DNA of 64,000 nt from an uncultured Pseudomonas sp. (GTDB lineage: Bacteria; Pseudomonadota; Gammaproteobacteria; Pseudomonadales; Pseudomonadaceae). The stretch covers positions 62,001-126,000 of the forward strand of contig NZ_CAJYVE010000031.1 of the NCBI RefSeq assembly GCF_913777995.1. Direction: 5' to 3'. The notes beneath the pieces are model-generated. The model did no database searches, was not told where the DNA came from, and worked only from the letters and a program-made list of their open reading frames with translations. This document shows, piece after piece, positions 9,126 to 17,068 of this stretch. Made by a program: the position numbers and the translations under genes. Within the stretch, counting starts at the first letter, position 1, and each line of letters opens with the position of its first letter.

Positions 9126-11213
9126 TCAGTAGGCATTGGCCGCGTTGGCCGAGCTGGGTGAGGGGGTGTCCACCAGTGACTGCAAATGGCGGAACAGGCT
9201 GGGTATATCGAGAATCAGCGCCACCTGGCCGGAGCCGAGAATGGTCGAGCCGCTGATCCCGCGCAGGTGCTGGAACATCTTGCCCAGGGGCTTGATCACG
9301 GTCTGCAGTTCGCCATGCAACTGGTCGACGATCAGGCCCGCCTGCTGGCGACCCTGACTGACCACCACGATATTGCGCCGCCGCGCCGGCTTGCTGTCCA
9401 GGCCGAAGTGACTGTCGAGGGTGATGCACGGCAGGGGCGCACCCCGGAGGTTGAGGTAGCCATAGCCGTTGTCGAGGGGCAGCTCGGTGGCCTCCATGCA
9501 CTCGGTGACCATGTCCAGCGGAATGACGAAGCTGTCATCGCCGACACTGACCAGAAAACCGTCGATGATCGCCAGGGTCAGCGGCAGGCGGATGCGGAAG
9601 GTGCACCCCTGGCCAGCGACCGAGTCGATCTCGATGGTGCCGCGCAGTTGATCGATGGCGCTGCGCACCACGTCCATACCCACACCACGCCCGGACAGGT
9701 TGGACACCTGCTCGGCGGTGGAGAACCCGGCTTCGAAGATCAGCGCGTGGATGTCGCGGTCGCTCAGTTGCGCGTCGGCTTCGACCATGCCCTTGGCGAT
9801 GGCCTTTTCCAGGATGCGCGCGGTGTTCAGGCCACGGCCGTCGTCGCTGATTTCCAGCACGATCATGCCGGAGTCGTGATAGGCATTGAGGCTGAGGCTG
9901 CCTTCTTCCGGCTTGCCGGACTCCAGGCGTGCGGCGGCCGACTCGATACCGTGATCGATGGCATTGCGCACCAGGTGGGTGAGGGGATCGGCGATCTTGT
10001 CGATCACCGATTTGTCGAGTTCGGTTTCCCCGCCACGGATGGTCAGCTGGATCTTCTTGCCCAGCTCCTGGCTGACGTCACGGACCACGCGGTGGAAACG
10101 GTTGAAGGTCTCGCCGACCTCTACCATGCGCAGCTTCAGGGCGCTTTCGCGGATCTGTTCGACGTGCTGGAACACCGCCTGGGTGCTCTCGATGCAACGC
10201 GTGTCGCCAGACAGACGCGCCTGCATCTGCGCGCCAGCGGTGCTGATCACCAGTTCGCCGACCAGGTTGATCAGTTCGTCGAGCTTGCTGGCCGAGACCT
10301 TGACCAGGGTGTTTTCAATGCTGCGTTTTTCTCGTCCAGCGCTGGCGGCCCCGCGTTCGGCAGGGGCCGCCGGTGCGGGCGACGCCTTGGCCTGAACCGC
10401 AATCGGCGGCATGGGCTGGACCTGCTGGCTGGCCACGGTCGCCGCCGGCGGCAGAACATCCGCCGAGGCCAGCACCGGCAGGCCGGCGATACGCTCGATG
10501 CGCAGGGTGCAGAAGTCCTGGATGAACTCGAAGACATCGGCGATTTCCTGCTCGCCGGCCGAGCTGTGCAGCTCGATCTCCAGGGCCAGGTAGCACTGGT
10601 GCGGGTCCAGTGCGTGCAGGGCGGGCAGGCGATCGGTTCGGGTCTGTATGCGGGTCAGCGTGCCGAGCTTGCTCAGATAGCGCACGAAGGCTGCGGGGTC
10701 GAAACCGTTCTCGAAGAGTTCAGGGGCGAATTCGATATTGATGCGCCAATCGTTTGCGTCTTCGACCGTGGCTTCGATAACCGCCGGCGCGGACGCCTCC
10801 ACGGGCGCGGCAACGTGCCCCTGGGCCTGCCCGAGGGCGGCAATCAGCGGCGCGTGGCGAGATTCATCGACATTCAACTGGCCGCTTTCATCGACGCTTT
10901 CGAGCAGGGTGCTCAGTTCGTCCATGCAGGTCAGCATCAGTGAGGTCATTTGCGAGGTCAGGGTCAGCTGGCCATCGCGCACCAGCATCAGCAGGCTTTC
11001 CAGATGGTGGGTCAGGTTGACCAGTGCGGTCAGGGAAAAGATGCCCGCTGAACCCTTGAGCGTATGCACCGCGCGGAACAACTGGTTGACGGCGTCTTCG
11101 TCATCGGGAGAGGTCTCCAGCCGCAACAGGCTGTCCTCGGCGTCCTTGAGCAGATCCCGGCCTTCATCCAGAAAGCCTTGCAGCAACTGATTCCATTGAT
11201 CGCCACTGAGCAT
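9126..11213 (-). CDS. cheA: Chemotaxis histidine kinase CheA
   Basis: Central kinase of the chemosensory pathway (695 aa). An N-terminal HPt domain carries the phosphorylatable His50 ([10 protein letters not shown]). A P2-like response-regulator-binding region lies at about 150-250. The P3 dimerisation helices are at about 298-350 ([17 protein letters not shown]). The ATPase domain has its N-box [12 protein letters not shown] near 410 and G-box [11 protein letters not shown], and the C-terminal CheW-like P5 domain runs from about 550. All catalytic motifs are present. It would phosphorylate the adjacent CheY and CheB. It is flanked by a STAS protein gene 3 bp upstream and the MCP 26 bp downstream. 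Confidence 0.96.
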   Translation of the reverse strand: MLSGDQWNQLLQGFLDEGRDLLKDAEDSLLRLETSPDDEDAVNQLFRAVHTLKGSAGIFSLTALVNLTHHLESLLMLVRDGQLTLTSQMTSLMLTCMDELSTLLESVDESGQLNVDESRHAPLIAALGQAQGHVAAPVEASAPAVIEATVEDANDWRINIEFAPELFENGFDPAAFVRYLSKLGTLTRIQTRTDRLPALHALDPHQCYLALEIELHSSAGEQEIADVFEFIQDFCTLRIERIAGLPVLASADVLPPAATVASQQVQPMPPIAVQAKASPAPAAPAERGAASAGREKRSIENTLVKVSASKLDELINLVGELVISTAGAQMQARLSGDTRCIESTQAVFQHVEQIRESALKLRMVEVGETFNRFHRVVRDVSQELGKKIQLTIRGGETELDKSVIDKIADPLTHLVRNAIDHGIESAAARLESGKPEEGSLSLNAYHDSGMIVLEISDDGRGLNTARILEKAIAKGMVEADAQLSDRDIHALIFEAGFSTAEQVSNLSGRGVGMDVVRSAIDQLRGTIEIDSVAGQGCTFRIRLPLTLAIIDGFLVSVGDDSFVIPLDMVTECMEATELPLDNGYGYLNLRGAPLPCITLDSHFGLDSKPARRRNIVVVSQGRQQAGLIVDQLHGELQTVIKPLGKMFQHLRGISGSTILGSGQVALILDIPSLFRHLQSLVDTPSPSSANAANAY

Positions 11214-11216
11214 CGG

Positions 11217-11534
11217 TCAATCCTCGCCAGGGGGCATGGGGTGGAGCATATCCAGAGCCAGCAGCCCGGCCATTTCCATCACGCTGGGCGAAGCCGCCAC
11301 CACCTCGGTGGGCCGACCCTGCTCGGTGAGGTACTGGTGCAGGGCCAGCAACAGCTGCGCCCCCGCGCTGTCCAGCTCCCCGATGCCAGAAAGATCCAGC
11401 TGCCAGGCCGGGGCATCGGCAGCCAGCAGCTCCTTGAGCTGCTCATGGGCCTGCTGGACTTCGTAGATGGTCAGGTCGCCGGCCGCCTGCAGCAGGGCCG
11501 GAGCTTCAGGGGACGGCTGGCTGAGGGTAAACAT
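11217..11534 (-). CDS. STAS-domain protein in the che operon
   Basis: 105-aa single STAS domain, the fold of anti-sigma-factor antagonists (SpoIIAA type). The conserved region is LDLSGIGELDSAGAQLLL, with Ser56 at the position that is phosphorylated in SpoIIAA. No anti-sigma kinase is encoded nearby. STAS proteins recur in some gamma-proteobacterial chemosensory operons, but their role there is not settled. The gene lies tightly between cheY and cheA (4 and 3 bp gaps), so it is made with the array components and may act as a scaffold or phosphorylation-controlled adaptor; this is inference. Confidence 0.85.
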   Translation of the reverse strand: MFTLSQPSPEAPALLQAAGDLTIYEVQQAHEQLKELLAADAPAWQLDLSGIGELDSAGAQLLLALHQYLTEQGRPTEVVAASPSVMEMAGLLALDMLHPMPPGED

Positions 11535-11538
11535 GGGC

Positions 11539-11904
11539 TCAGCCCATCAGCTTTTCGACTGCCGCAAGCAGCTGCTGGGGCTGGAAGGGCTTGACGATCC
11601 AGGCCTTGGCGCCAGCCGCCTGGCCTTCGGCCTTTTTCGACTGCTCGCTCTCGGTGGTCAGCATCATGATGGGCGTGAAACGGTATTCCGGGCGGGCCTT
11701 GACGGCCTTGACCAGACCGATGCCATCCAGGTTGGGCATGTTGACGTCGCTGATGATCAGGTTGATCTTCTGCCCGGTCAGCTTGCTGAGCGCGTCACGG
11801 CCATCGCTGGCCTCGATGACCTGGTGGCCGGCGCTGGTCAGGCTCATCTTCACCAGTTGGCGCATCGAAGCGGAGTCGTCGACGATCATTACGGTCTTGG
11901 CCAT
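11539..11904 (-). CDS. cheY: Chemotaxis response regulator CheY
   Basis: Stand-alone receiver domain of 121 aa. Key residues are D9/D10 (MIVDDS), phosphoacceptor D53 (IISDVNMPNLDG), Thr83 and Lys105 (AWIVKPFQP). There is no output domain, so it acts by protein contact as CheY does. It is the second gene of the chemosensory operon, 72 bp after the MCP-like gene. Because there is no cheZ in the cluster, how its phosphate is removed is an open question (see the MCP-like protein upstream). Confidence 0.93.
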   Translation of the reverse strand: MAKTVMIVDDSASMRQLVKMSLTSAGHQVIEASDGRDALSKLTGQKINLIISDVNMPNLDGIGLVKAVKARPEYRFTPIMMLTTESEQSKKAEGQAAGAKAWIVKPFQPQQLLAAVEKLMG

Positions 11905-11976
11905 GTTTCAGGTCCTCGCTAAGGAAAGGCTGTAGTCAATAATTCTGGTAAACCAGGCTTCACTCATTGACGCCGC

Positions 11977-13098
11977 TCAGAAGAAGGTGACTTCGCTGGC
12001 GTTGGTCTGGGTTCGCCCGTGGCGCTCTTCCTCGGTGGTGAAACGCTGGTGCAAGCGTTCGAGCCAGGCGCGCGGATCGTGCAGGCTGTCGTCCTGATTG
12101 CGCAGGGCATCGAGCAAATGCTGCTGGTCGATCTGTACGTGGTCGAGCATCTGGTCGGCACGGTCCTGAAACTGCAGGCTGACCATGATGGCCTGGATGT
12201 CCTGCTGAGTATCGCGGGCATCGCGCTGCAGGTCATTGGAGGCACTGGACAGCTCGTTGAGGTTTTCCTCCAGGCGGCCCATGACGGTAGTGACCGAGGC
12301 GTCGAGGAACTCCAGGTTGCTGCGCTCGTTTTCGCCCAGCTCGGCGGCGGCGGTGATGGTGGACTGGATGGCGTGGTTGATTTCTTCGACCTTGGAGTCC
12401 ATGCCCTGGCCGGTTTCCGCCGACAGGGAAGACAGCTTGCGCACTTCATCCGCCACCACCGAAAAGCCCCGGCCATGCTCACCGGCACGGGCGGCTTCGA
12501 TGGCCGCGTTGAGGGCCAGGAGGTTGGTCTGGCTGGCGATTTCCTGCACTCGCTTGGCCATCTGCTGCAACTGGTCGGCATAGTTGCCGAGCTGGCTGAT
12601 GGTGCCGATGAGTGTCTGCTGGCGCTGGCTGCTGGTCTCGAATGCCCGGGTGACTTCCGCCAGGCGCTGGTTGGCATCACGCAGGCTGGCCCCGACCCCG
12701 CCATTAGCGAGAATGTTCTCGGAATTGCCAAGACTGCTTTCGAGGCGGCTGGCGATATTGCTGAAGCGTTCGAACAGATCGCTGATGTTGCTCTGCAGCA
12801 GATCGCGGCTTTGCGCGATGCTGTCACTCCAGCTGGGGACCACGGTGTGCAGCAGGGCAGGGATATCCGCTTGCGAGGTCGCTGCAACGCGTTCGACGGG
12901 GTCGATGGCCGGGGGCGGTGCTGCCGGTTTGCGTAGATGCAGTGCCAAGGTGGCGGCGGCGATGACCGCGAGGCCGATGATCACGACGGTGGTTTGTGCG
13001 ACTACCAGTCCTGTAGCACCAATGGCGATGCCGACCCAAAGAGCAAGATTAATCAACATCCTCGCATCCATTCGAAAACTGGAAAGTTCGAGGATCAT
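11977..13098 (-). CDS. MCP-like protein without periplasmic sensor domain, first gene of the che operon
   Basis: 373 aa. Two closely spaced N-terminal membrane helices (about residues 14-34 and 38-55) leave almost no periplasmic loop. There is no clear HAMP domain. The MCP signalling hairpin tip is present ([21 protein letters not shown], followed by [14 protein letters not shown]). The tail after the coiled coil is unusual: [15 protein letters not shown] around residues 306-320 contains Asp312 and Gln316 in the FQDxxxQ spacing of the CheZ phosphatase. A similar receptor with no large sensor domain heads the che2 cluster of P. aeruginosa (CttP/PA0180), as I recall it. Three in-frame starts (13098, 13071, 13059) are possible and none has a strong ribosome-binding site. 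Confidence 0.85.
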   Translation of the reverse strand: MILELSSFRMDARMLINLALWVGIAIGATGLVVAQTTVVIIGLAVIAAATLALHLRKPAAPPPAIDPVERVAATSQADIPALLHTVVPSWSDSIAQSRDLLQSNISDLFERFSNIASRLESSLGNSENILANGGVGASLRDANQRLAEVTRAFETSSQRQQTLIGTISQLGNYADQLQQMAKRVQEIASQTNLLALNAAIEAARAGEHGRGFSVVADEVRKLSSLSAETGQGMDSKVEEINHAIQSTITAAAELGENERSNLEFLDASVTTVMGRLEENLNELSSASNDLQRDARDTQQDIQAIMVSLQFQDRADQMLDHVQIDQQHLLDALRNQDDSLHDPRAWLERLHQRFTTEEERHGRTQTNASEVTFF

Positions 13099-13653
13099 AT
13101 CGGTGGCAAATTGACGCCAATATCGGGGTAACCCTTAAGCCGGACCAACGGTTTTACAAAATTTTTCGCCGAATTTTTTCTTGGATCCAGTGCATGATGC
13201 ATCAAGAAAAGATTGGCGATTCAGTAAGTTCCTGGCGTAGAGCGCGGATGCAAAACGTGTGTTTCATACACACGCATAGGAAATTTCCTTAAGGGTTGTA
13301 GGCAAGGTTGAGCGCTTTCATCGTGTTTTTATGACGAAAATATGAAGGCCTTCGTCGCAGGGGTGATTGGCAGACGGCTGCAGCAATGCTATGCGGCATC
13401 TAGGGGAGCAGCCTGGTGCGTCCACTAATTCGATAGGGTGCTGACTATAAGGGTTCTAAGTATTTTTGTTCATGAAAATATTTAATGAGAGTGATTAATA
13501 TTATTTTTCTGCTGAATCGTTTTTTCGATCTTAATCTGATACCCCTATAAAGAAAAGGGTTATTCCCGACAGCGCAGCCGCGAGCGGAGTGACTGACGCA
13601 GGGGGCCAACCCGTCCCCCGGCAGGTCGATGCGGGTGGGATGATTTCCACGCC
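13099..13653. other. AT-rich intergenic region between che operon and T6SS immunity array
   Basis: 555 bp with no gene I can support. The part nearest the che operon must hold its promoter (minus strand); I looked for a FliA-type promoter and did not find a correctly spaced one. The stretch 13440-13560 is very AT-rich, in contrast with its surroundings, and fits the low-GC island that begins here. Around 13535-13562 an ACCC / GGGT pair with an A/T-rich loop could be the weak end of the immunity transcript. A 71-codon frame at 13445-13660 on the minus strand has no recognisable family and uneven codon use. Confidence 0.4.
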
Positions 13654-14364
13654 TTACCACTCCCAGCGTTCTTCGCTGTACTGGACATGGGGCGGCAGCA
13701 CAGCCTTGAGAAACGCCACGTAGCGCTGCAGATGCGCGTCATCGGGCAGGTGAGCTTTGAAGCCGATGGTGGGGTCGTCGATCAGAAGCACGACGAGTCG
13801 ATACTTGCGATCGATGATCATCCGCTGGAATTTTTTCCAAGGCGGGCTGACGACGAGTTCTGGTTCGGGTCGTTTCCAGCACATCAATTGTGGCGCGCCG
13901 TTCAAGAGCAAGTACGCGGTGCCTATCACAAAGACCGACAGAGATTTCAGAACGACGGCAATGACGGCAGCGCCGACAAAGAGGCTGATGATCGACCGTT
14001 TTAAACGGGCCTCTGCATTTTCAGGGTAGTCAAGGTAATGGGTATATTGCAGGTGGGTGGCGTGGACGACATAGTGGAAGACGGATTTTTGAAGGCAATG
14101 TTTCAAAATCCAAAGTAAAAACAACGTCAGGCCTGTCGCCATTATGGATACGAACATGTGGCTGTCTTCCGAGCCTGTCCATGCGGTCCATGCTACGACG
14201 GCCCAAGCTAATAAAATAGCTCCGACAAAGAGCTTTATTGTGAATGAAATCGATTTGCGTGGCGCGTTAATGGCTTTGATTGTCCACTTGAGTGGGGCGG
14301 GTCGCGAGTTTTTCATGAGTTTGGACTGTGTGAGGCCGTCTCGCTGGCCCATGAAGTGTTCCAC
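13654..14364 (-). CDS. Putative T6SS immunity protein, paralog 4 of the array
   Basis: 236-aa protein with four predicted membrane helices (about residues 42-62, 74-92, 120-138, 141-160) and a C-terminal soluble domain of about 70 residues. It shares with its three upstream neighbours the signatures KWTIKA near the N-terminus, QKSVFHY after TM2, CWKRPEPELVVSPPW, then IDRKYRLVVLLIDDPTIGF and a final LPPHVQYSEERWEW. The GTG start at 14364 is supported by GGAG 8 nt upstream. It lies downstream of a VasX-like pore-forming effector; membrane proteins in that position neutralise such toxins in V. cholerae (TsiV2), so immunity is the best inference. No named family recognised. Confidence 0.75.
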   Translation of the reverse strand: MEHFMGQRDGLTQSKLMKNSRPAPLKWTIKAINAPRKSISFTIKLFVGAILLAWAVVAWTAWTGSEDSHMFVSIMATGLTLFLLWILKHCLQKSVFHYVVHATHLQYTHYLDYPENAEARLKRSIISLFVGAAVIAVVLKSLSVFVIGTAYLLLNGAPQLMCWKRPEPELVVSPPWKKFQRMIIDRKYRLVVLLIDDPTIGFKAHLPDDAHLQRYVAFLKAVLPPHVQYSEERWEW

Positions 14365-14412
14365 GCTGAGTGCTCCGTTATGCTTGTCTGGGGTGAATAG
14401 AGGTGCTGTTTG

Positions 14413-15177
14413 TTAAAGTGCAAGTTTGAATGTTAAGGCGAGACGAGCATGCATCGTCCCTATTACCATTCCCACGTTTCTTCTCGGTACCGCACAGGGG
14501 GGCAAGACTGTTTGCAAGAAGGCCAGATAACGCTCCACATGTTGGTTGTCGAGCAGGCGTGCTTCAAAGCCGATGGTGGGTTCGTCGATCAATAGCACGA
14601 CGATTCGGTACTTACGGTCGACAATCACGAAATTGAAATCTTTCCAAGGTGAGCTCTTGACCAACTCTGGATCTGGGCGCTTCCAGTGCATGAGCCTCAC
14701 CGCTCCACTGAGCAGCACGTAGATGACGCCCACTAGAAAGACTTGCAGGGATTTCATATAGAGCGCAAAGAGCGCATAAGCGATAAACAGTCCTATAACG
14801 GTGTACCTTACGGTGCTTTCCGTATGTTTGTGGTAATCGAGAGCGACGCTGTACTGCCCGTGCGTGGAGTACAAGGTGTAATGGAAGATAGATTTTTGAA
14901 ATGCCTCCTTCATGGCCAGCAAAGCTAAAAAGGTGCAGAAGCTAGCGAGAAACTTTGCTAGAAATTTATCCTCATCGGTGCCGTACCCTATGAACCAGCT
15001 CGCGGCTAGCCACATCAGTACGATCAGCGTGATGAAGAAGATTTTCGTATTTTTCGCGCCTTTTCTACTGCCATCCACGGCTTTTATTGTCCATTCATCC
15101 ATAGGCCGAATTTCGAGGTTCTCGGTATCCGCTAAAAGTTCTGTGTTTTCGCTTGCGATTATCGCTTTTAGTGACAT
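14413..15177 (-). CDS. Putative T6SS immunity protein, paralog 3, with frameshifted C-terminus
   Basis: Four-helix membrane protein of the array (254 aa as encoded). It is closest to paralog 4: EWTIKAVDGS, QKSIFHYTLYSTHGQY, HWKRPDPELVKSSPW, VDRKYRIVVLLIDEPTIGFEARL. Start ATG 15177 has GGAG 8 nt upstream. After LPPC the reading frame departs from the family: the expected ending V-R-Y-R-E-E-T-W-E-W followed by TAA is present in the DNA in another frame (14495 down to 14463). An indel next to a run of six G (14497-14502 on the plus strand) therefore replaced it with a 26-residue unrelated tail. This may be a real mutation or a sequencing error. Confidence 0.7.
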   Translation of the reverse strand: MSLKAIIASENTELLADTENLEIRPMDEWTIKAVDGSRKGAKNTKIFFITLIVLMWLAASWFIGYGTDEDKFLAKFLASFCTFLALLAMKEAFQKSIFHYTLYSTHGQYSVALDYHKHTESTVRYTVIGLFIAYALFALYMKSLQVFLVGVIYVLLSGAVRLMHWKRPDPELVKSSPWKDFNFVIVDRKYRIVVLLIDEPTIGFEARLLDNQHVERYLAFLQTVLPPCAVPRRNVGMVIGTMHARLALTFKLAL

Positions 15178-15339
15178 CAAGGGCGCTCCAGTCTCTAAGG
15201 TATGACCAGGATTGGTTGTGCGCTGTCACGATTTTCATAAATGATAAACCAGTTGATTATGTCAGCCCCTCATTACTGTTCTTCGCAAAAAGCCCGAGGT
15301 TGAATTGAGGGCGATAATCTAAGTCCAAGTTTTTAGGGA

Positions 15340-15440
15340 GCGCCAGAGTGGGCGGATACCAATTTGTAACTCAGTCGTCTCAGGTCGTTGCCAGCGCATC
15401 AATTGCGGAGCACTCCCAGTCAATGCATGAGGAATTTGAG
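15340..15440 (-). pseudogene. Degenerate remnant of a fifth immunity paralog
   Basis: The 350-bp gap between two paralogs holds no intact gene. Read on the minus strand, 15414-15379 encodes SAPQLMRWQRPE, which matches GAPQLMCWKRPE of paralog 4 and AVRLMHWKRPD of paralog 3. The DNA here also aligns with paralog 4 at nucleotide level (shared CATCAATTG core and flanks). The weak similarity continues a few codons on each side and then hits stops (TAG upstream, TAG after about 20 codons downstream). The rest of the gap is AT-rich with nothing else I recognise. This is a fragment left by loss of a copy. Confidence 0.6.
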
Positions 15441-15527
15441 ACGGCGTAATCTAAGGGGATGATGTGGTTGCACGTTTAGATATACATCTGAAAGTCGTCA
15501 GGCTGGTGAGATTTTTATGTGCAAGTT

Positions 15528-16235
15528 TTATTTTTTATCAATGTGCCGAATGTTGGGCCGTAATACCGATTTCAGGTAGGCTATATGGCGATCGAGGTGC
15601 GTTTCTTCAATAAAATATAACTTAAAGTCATGTGCGATTTTTTCGGTGCTTAGCACGATAAAGTTGTGTTTTCGATCAATGAGCATGGTGTCGAATTGAG
15701 TCCATGGGGCGCTCGTTATAATTTGCGGCTTTGCATTCTTCCAGCTCATGAGGTTGAACAGGCTACTGGCTTGCAGGTAGGCTGCTCCAAGAAAAATGGC
15801 GATGAGTGACTCCATATATAACGCGATGATGATATAAAGCGAGAAAAGTCCGATTGCAAAGTATTGGAGCAGGATTTCTGTATTGTTGTATTGGTAACGG
15901 TTATAGCGGTATTGACCGTGTGTGGAGTGCAGGGTGTAGTGAAAGACCGATTTCTGCATAACGAACTTAAAAAGAAAAAGCAAAATAGTGGTCAGAATCA
16001 CCGCAGTGGCTTCAACAGCAAATTTGTCAACCTCTAAATTTACCTGCCACGTCCAGCTAGCCACCCCCCACACGACCGCGATCAAGCCGGCAAAGGTTAG
16101 CTTTATGCCTATGATCTTCGTTGGGGAGGCGTCATAAGCTTTTACCGTCCATTCGGGGGAGTACTCGCTATGGTTGATTTCTTTGGCTTGATTGTTCTCG
16201 AGGTTTATGCTTGAAAGTAAGGTGTGCAGGGACAT
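15528..16235 (-). CDS. Putative T6SS immunity protein, paralog 2
   Basis: 235-aa four-helix membrane protein, the most divergent member of the array. It keeps the layout and several signatures (EWTVKAYDASP, QKSVFHYTLHSTHGQY, SWKNAKPQIITSAPW, LIDRKHNFIVL) but has lost the PDPELV motif and the GF motif seen in the others. The DNA is notably AT-rich. The start at 16235 has only a weak GGA upstream. It sits between paralog 1 (63 bp upstream) and the pseudogene remnant. It is probably an immunity protein for this or a related effector variant; function inferred from position only. Confidence 0.7.
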   Translation of the reverse strand: MSLHTLLSSINLENNQAKEINHSEYSPEWTVKAYDASPTKIIGIKLTFAGLIAVVWGVASWTWQVNLEVDKFAVEATAVILTTILLFLFKFVMQKSVFHYTLHSTHGQYRYNRYQYNNTEILLQYFAIGLFSLYIIIALYMESLIAIFLGAAYLQASSLFNLMSWKNAKPQIITSAPWTQFDTMLIDRKHNFIVLSTEKIAHDFKLYFIEETHLDRHIAYLKSVLRPNIRHIDKK

Positions 16236-16298
16236 GGCGAGCGTTGTTCCGCGCTGAAGAAAAGGAAGGGTACTTAGTTACAGGTCCGCTGCTGGCTG

Positions 16299-17015
16299 TT
16301 ATTGCCGCCAGCACCTTTCGATGTAAGCAACATGCTGTGGTAAATGACGTTTGAGAAATACAAGGCATCGTTCGAGGTGCTCATGATCATGTAAGTACAT
16401 TTCGAAGCCAGCGGTCGTGTCGTCGACGACTAGAGCGATAATGCGATTTTTTTTGTCAATAATCGCCGAGTTGATCGCACCCCAAGGCGGACTATTTACT
16501 AGTTCCGGATCCGGAGCTTTCCAGTACAGCAGATGGAGAGCACCGTTAAAAATCAGATACAGGTTTCCTAGCAGCAGGACCTCCATGGAGTCCAGTTGCA
16601 CGGCCAGTATAATCACGAAAATGAAGCATCCCATGATGAAATACCGAAGGATGAGTCTAGAGTCTCGGTGGAAGTAAGGGCAGAAGCTGTACTTGGCGAA
16701 GTGGTCGAAAAGTGTGTAATGATATACATTTTTTTGAGGGGTAAAATTTAAAAAGTAAATAAACAGCACGGTCGCGGAGATGGCCGGATAAGACACCAGG
16801 TAAAGGGCGTCGTCTGGACCGACCCAAATGAAGAAGCCGGCCGCAAGCCATATCGTAAATATCGTGAGGGTGAAAAAGGCTCTAACGCGTATGACGCCTT
16901 TTCTATCGCTATCGAACGTGATTATTTTCCATTCGTTCAACACCTGAGTGCTGGCGAATGTCTCTTCTTGGGCGGACATGGCGCTTTGCTGCGAGAGAAG
17001 GAGGTGGGATGGCAT
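16299..17015 (-). CDS. Putative T6SS immunity protein, paralog 1 (adjacent to the effector)
   Basis: 238-aa (226 aa if the internal ATG at 16979 is used) membrane protein with four helices and the array's C-terminal domain: YWKAPDPELVNSPPW, IIDKKNRIIALVVDDTTAGFEMYL, EHLERCLVFLKRHLP and an aromatic ending YIERCWRQ. It lies 53 bp downstream of the effector stop, the position normally held by the cognate immunity gene, so it is the best candidate for the antidote to this particular effector. Neither possible start has a strong ribosome-binding site. No characterised family was recognised from sequence alone. Confidence 0.75.
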   Translation of the reverse strand: MPSHLLLSQQSAMSAQEETFASTQVLNEWKIITFDSDRKGVIRVRAFFTLTIFTIWLAAGFFIWVGPDDALYLVSYPAISATVLFIYFLNFTPQKNVYHYTLFDHFAKYSFCPYFHRDSRLILRYFIMGCFIFVIILAVQLDSMEVLLLGNLYLIFNGALHLLYWKAPDPELVNSPPWGAINSAIIDKKNRIIALVVDDTTAGFEMYLHDHEHLERCLVFLKRHLPQHVAYIERCWRQ

Positions 17016-17068
17016 GCAAGGACAGATTCTTGTAAAGGGGTTTTTCGATATGGAGGTAATGAATAGCT

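Noticed and set aside
13099-13140. FliA (sigma-28) promoter for the che operon
   Set aside because: A CCCGATAT sequence resembles the -10, but the nearest TAAA is 23 bases away instead of about 15.
13445-13660. 71-codon minus-strand frame after the last immunity gene
   Set aside because: Mixed composition, no ribosome-binding site and no known family; more likely non-coding.
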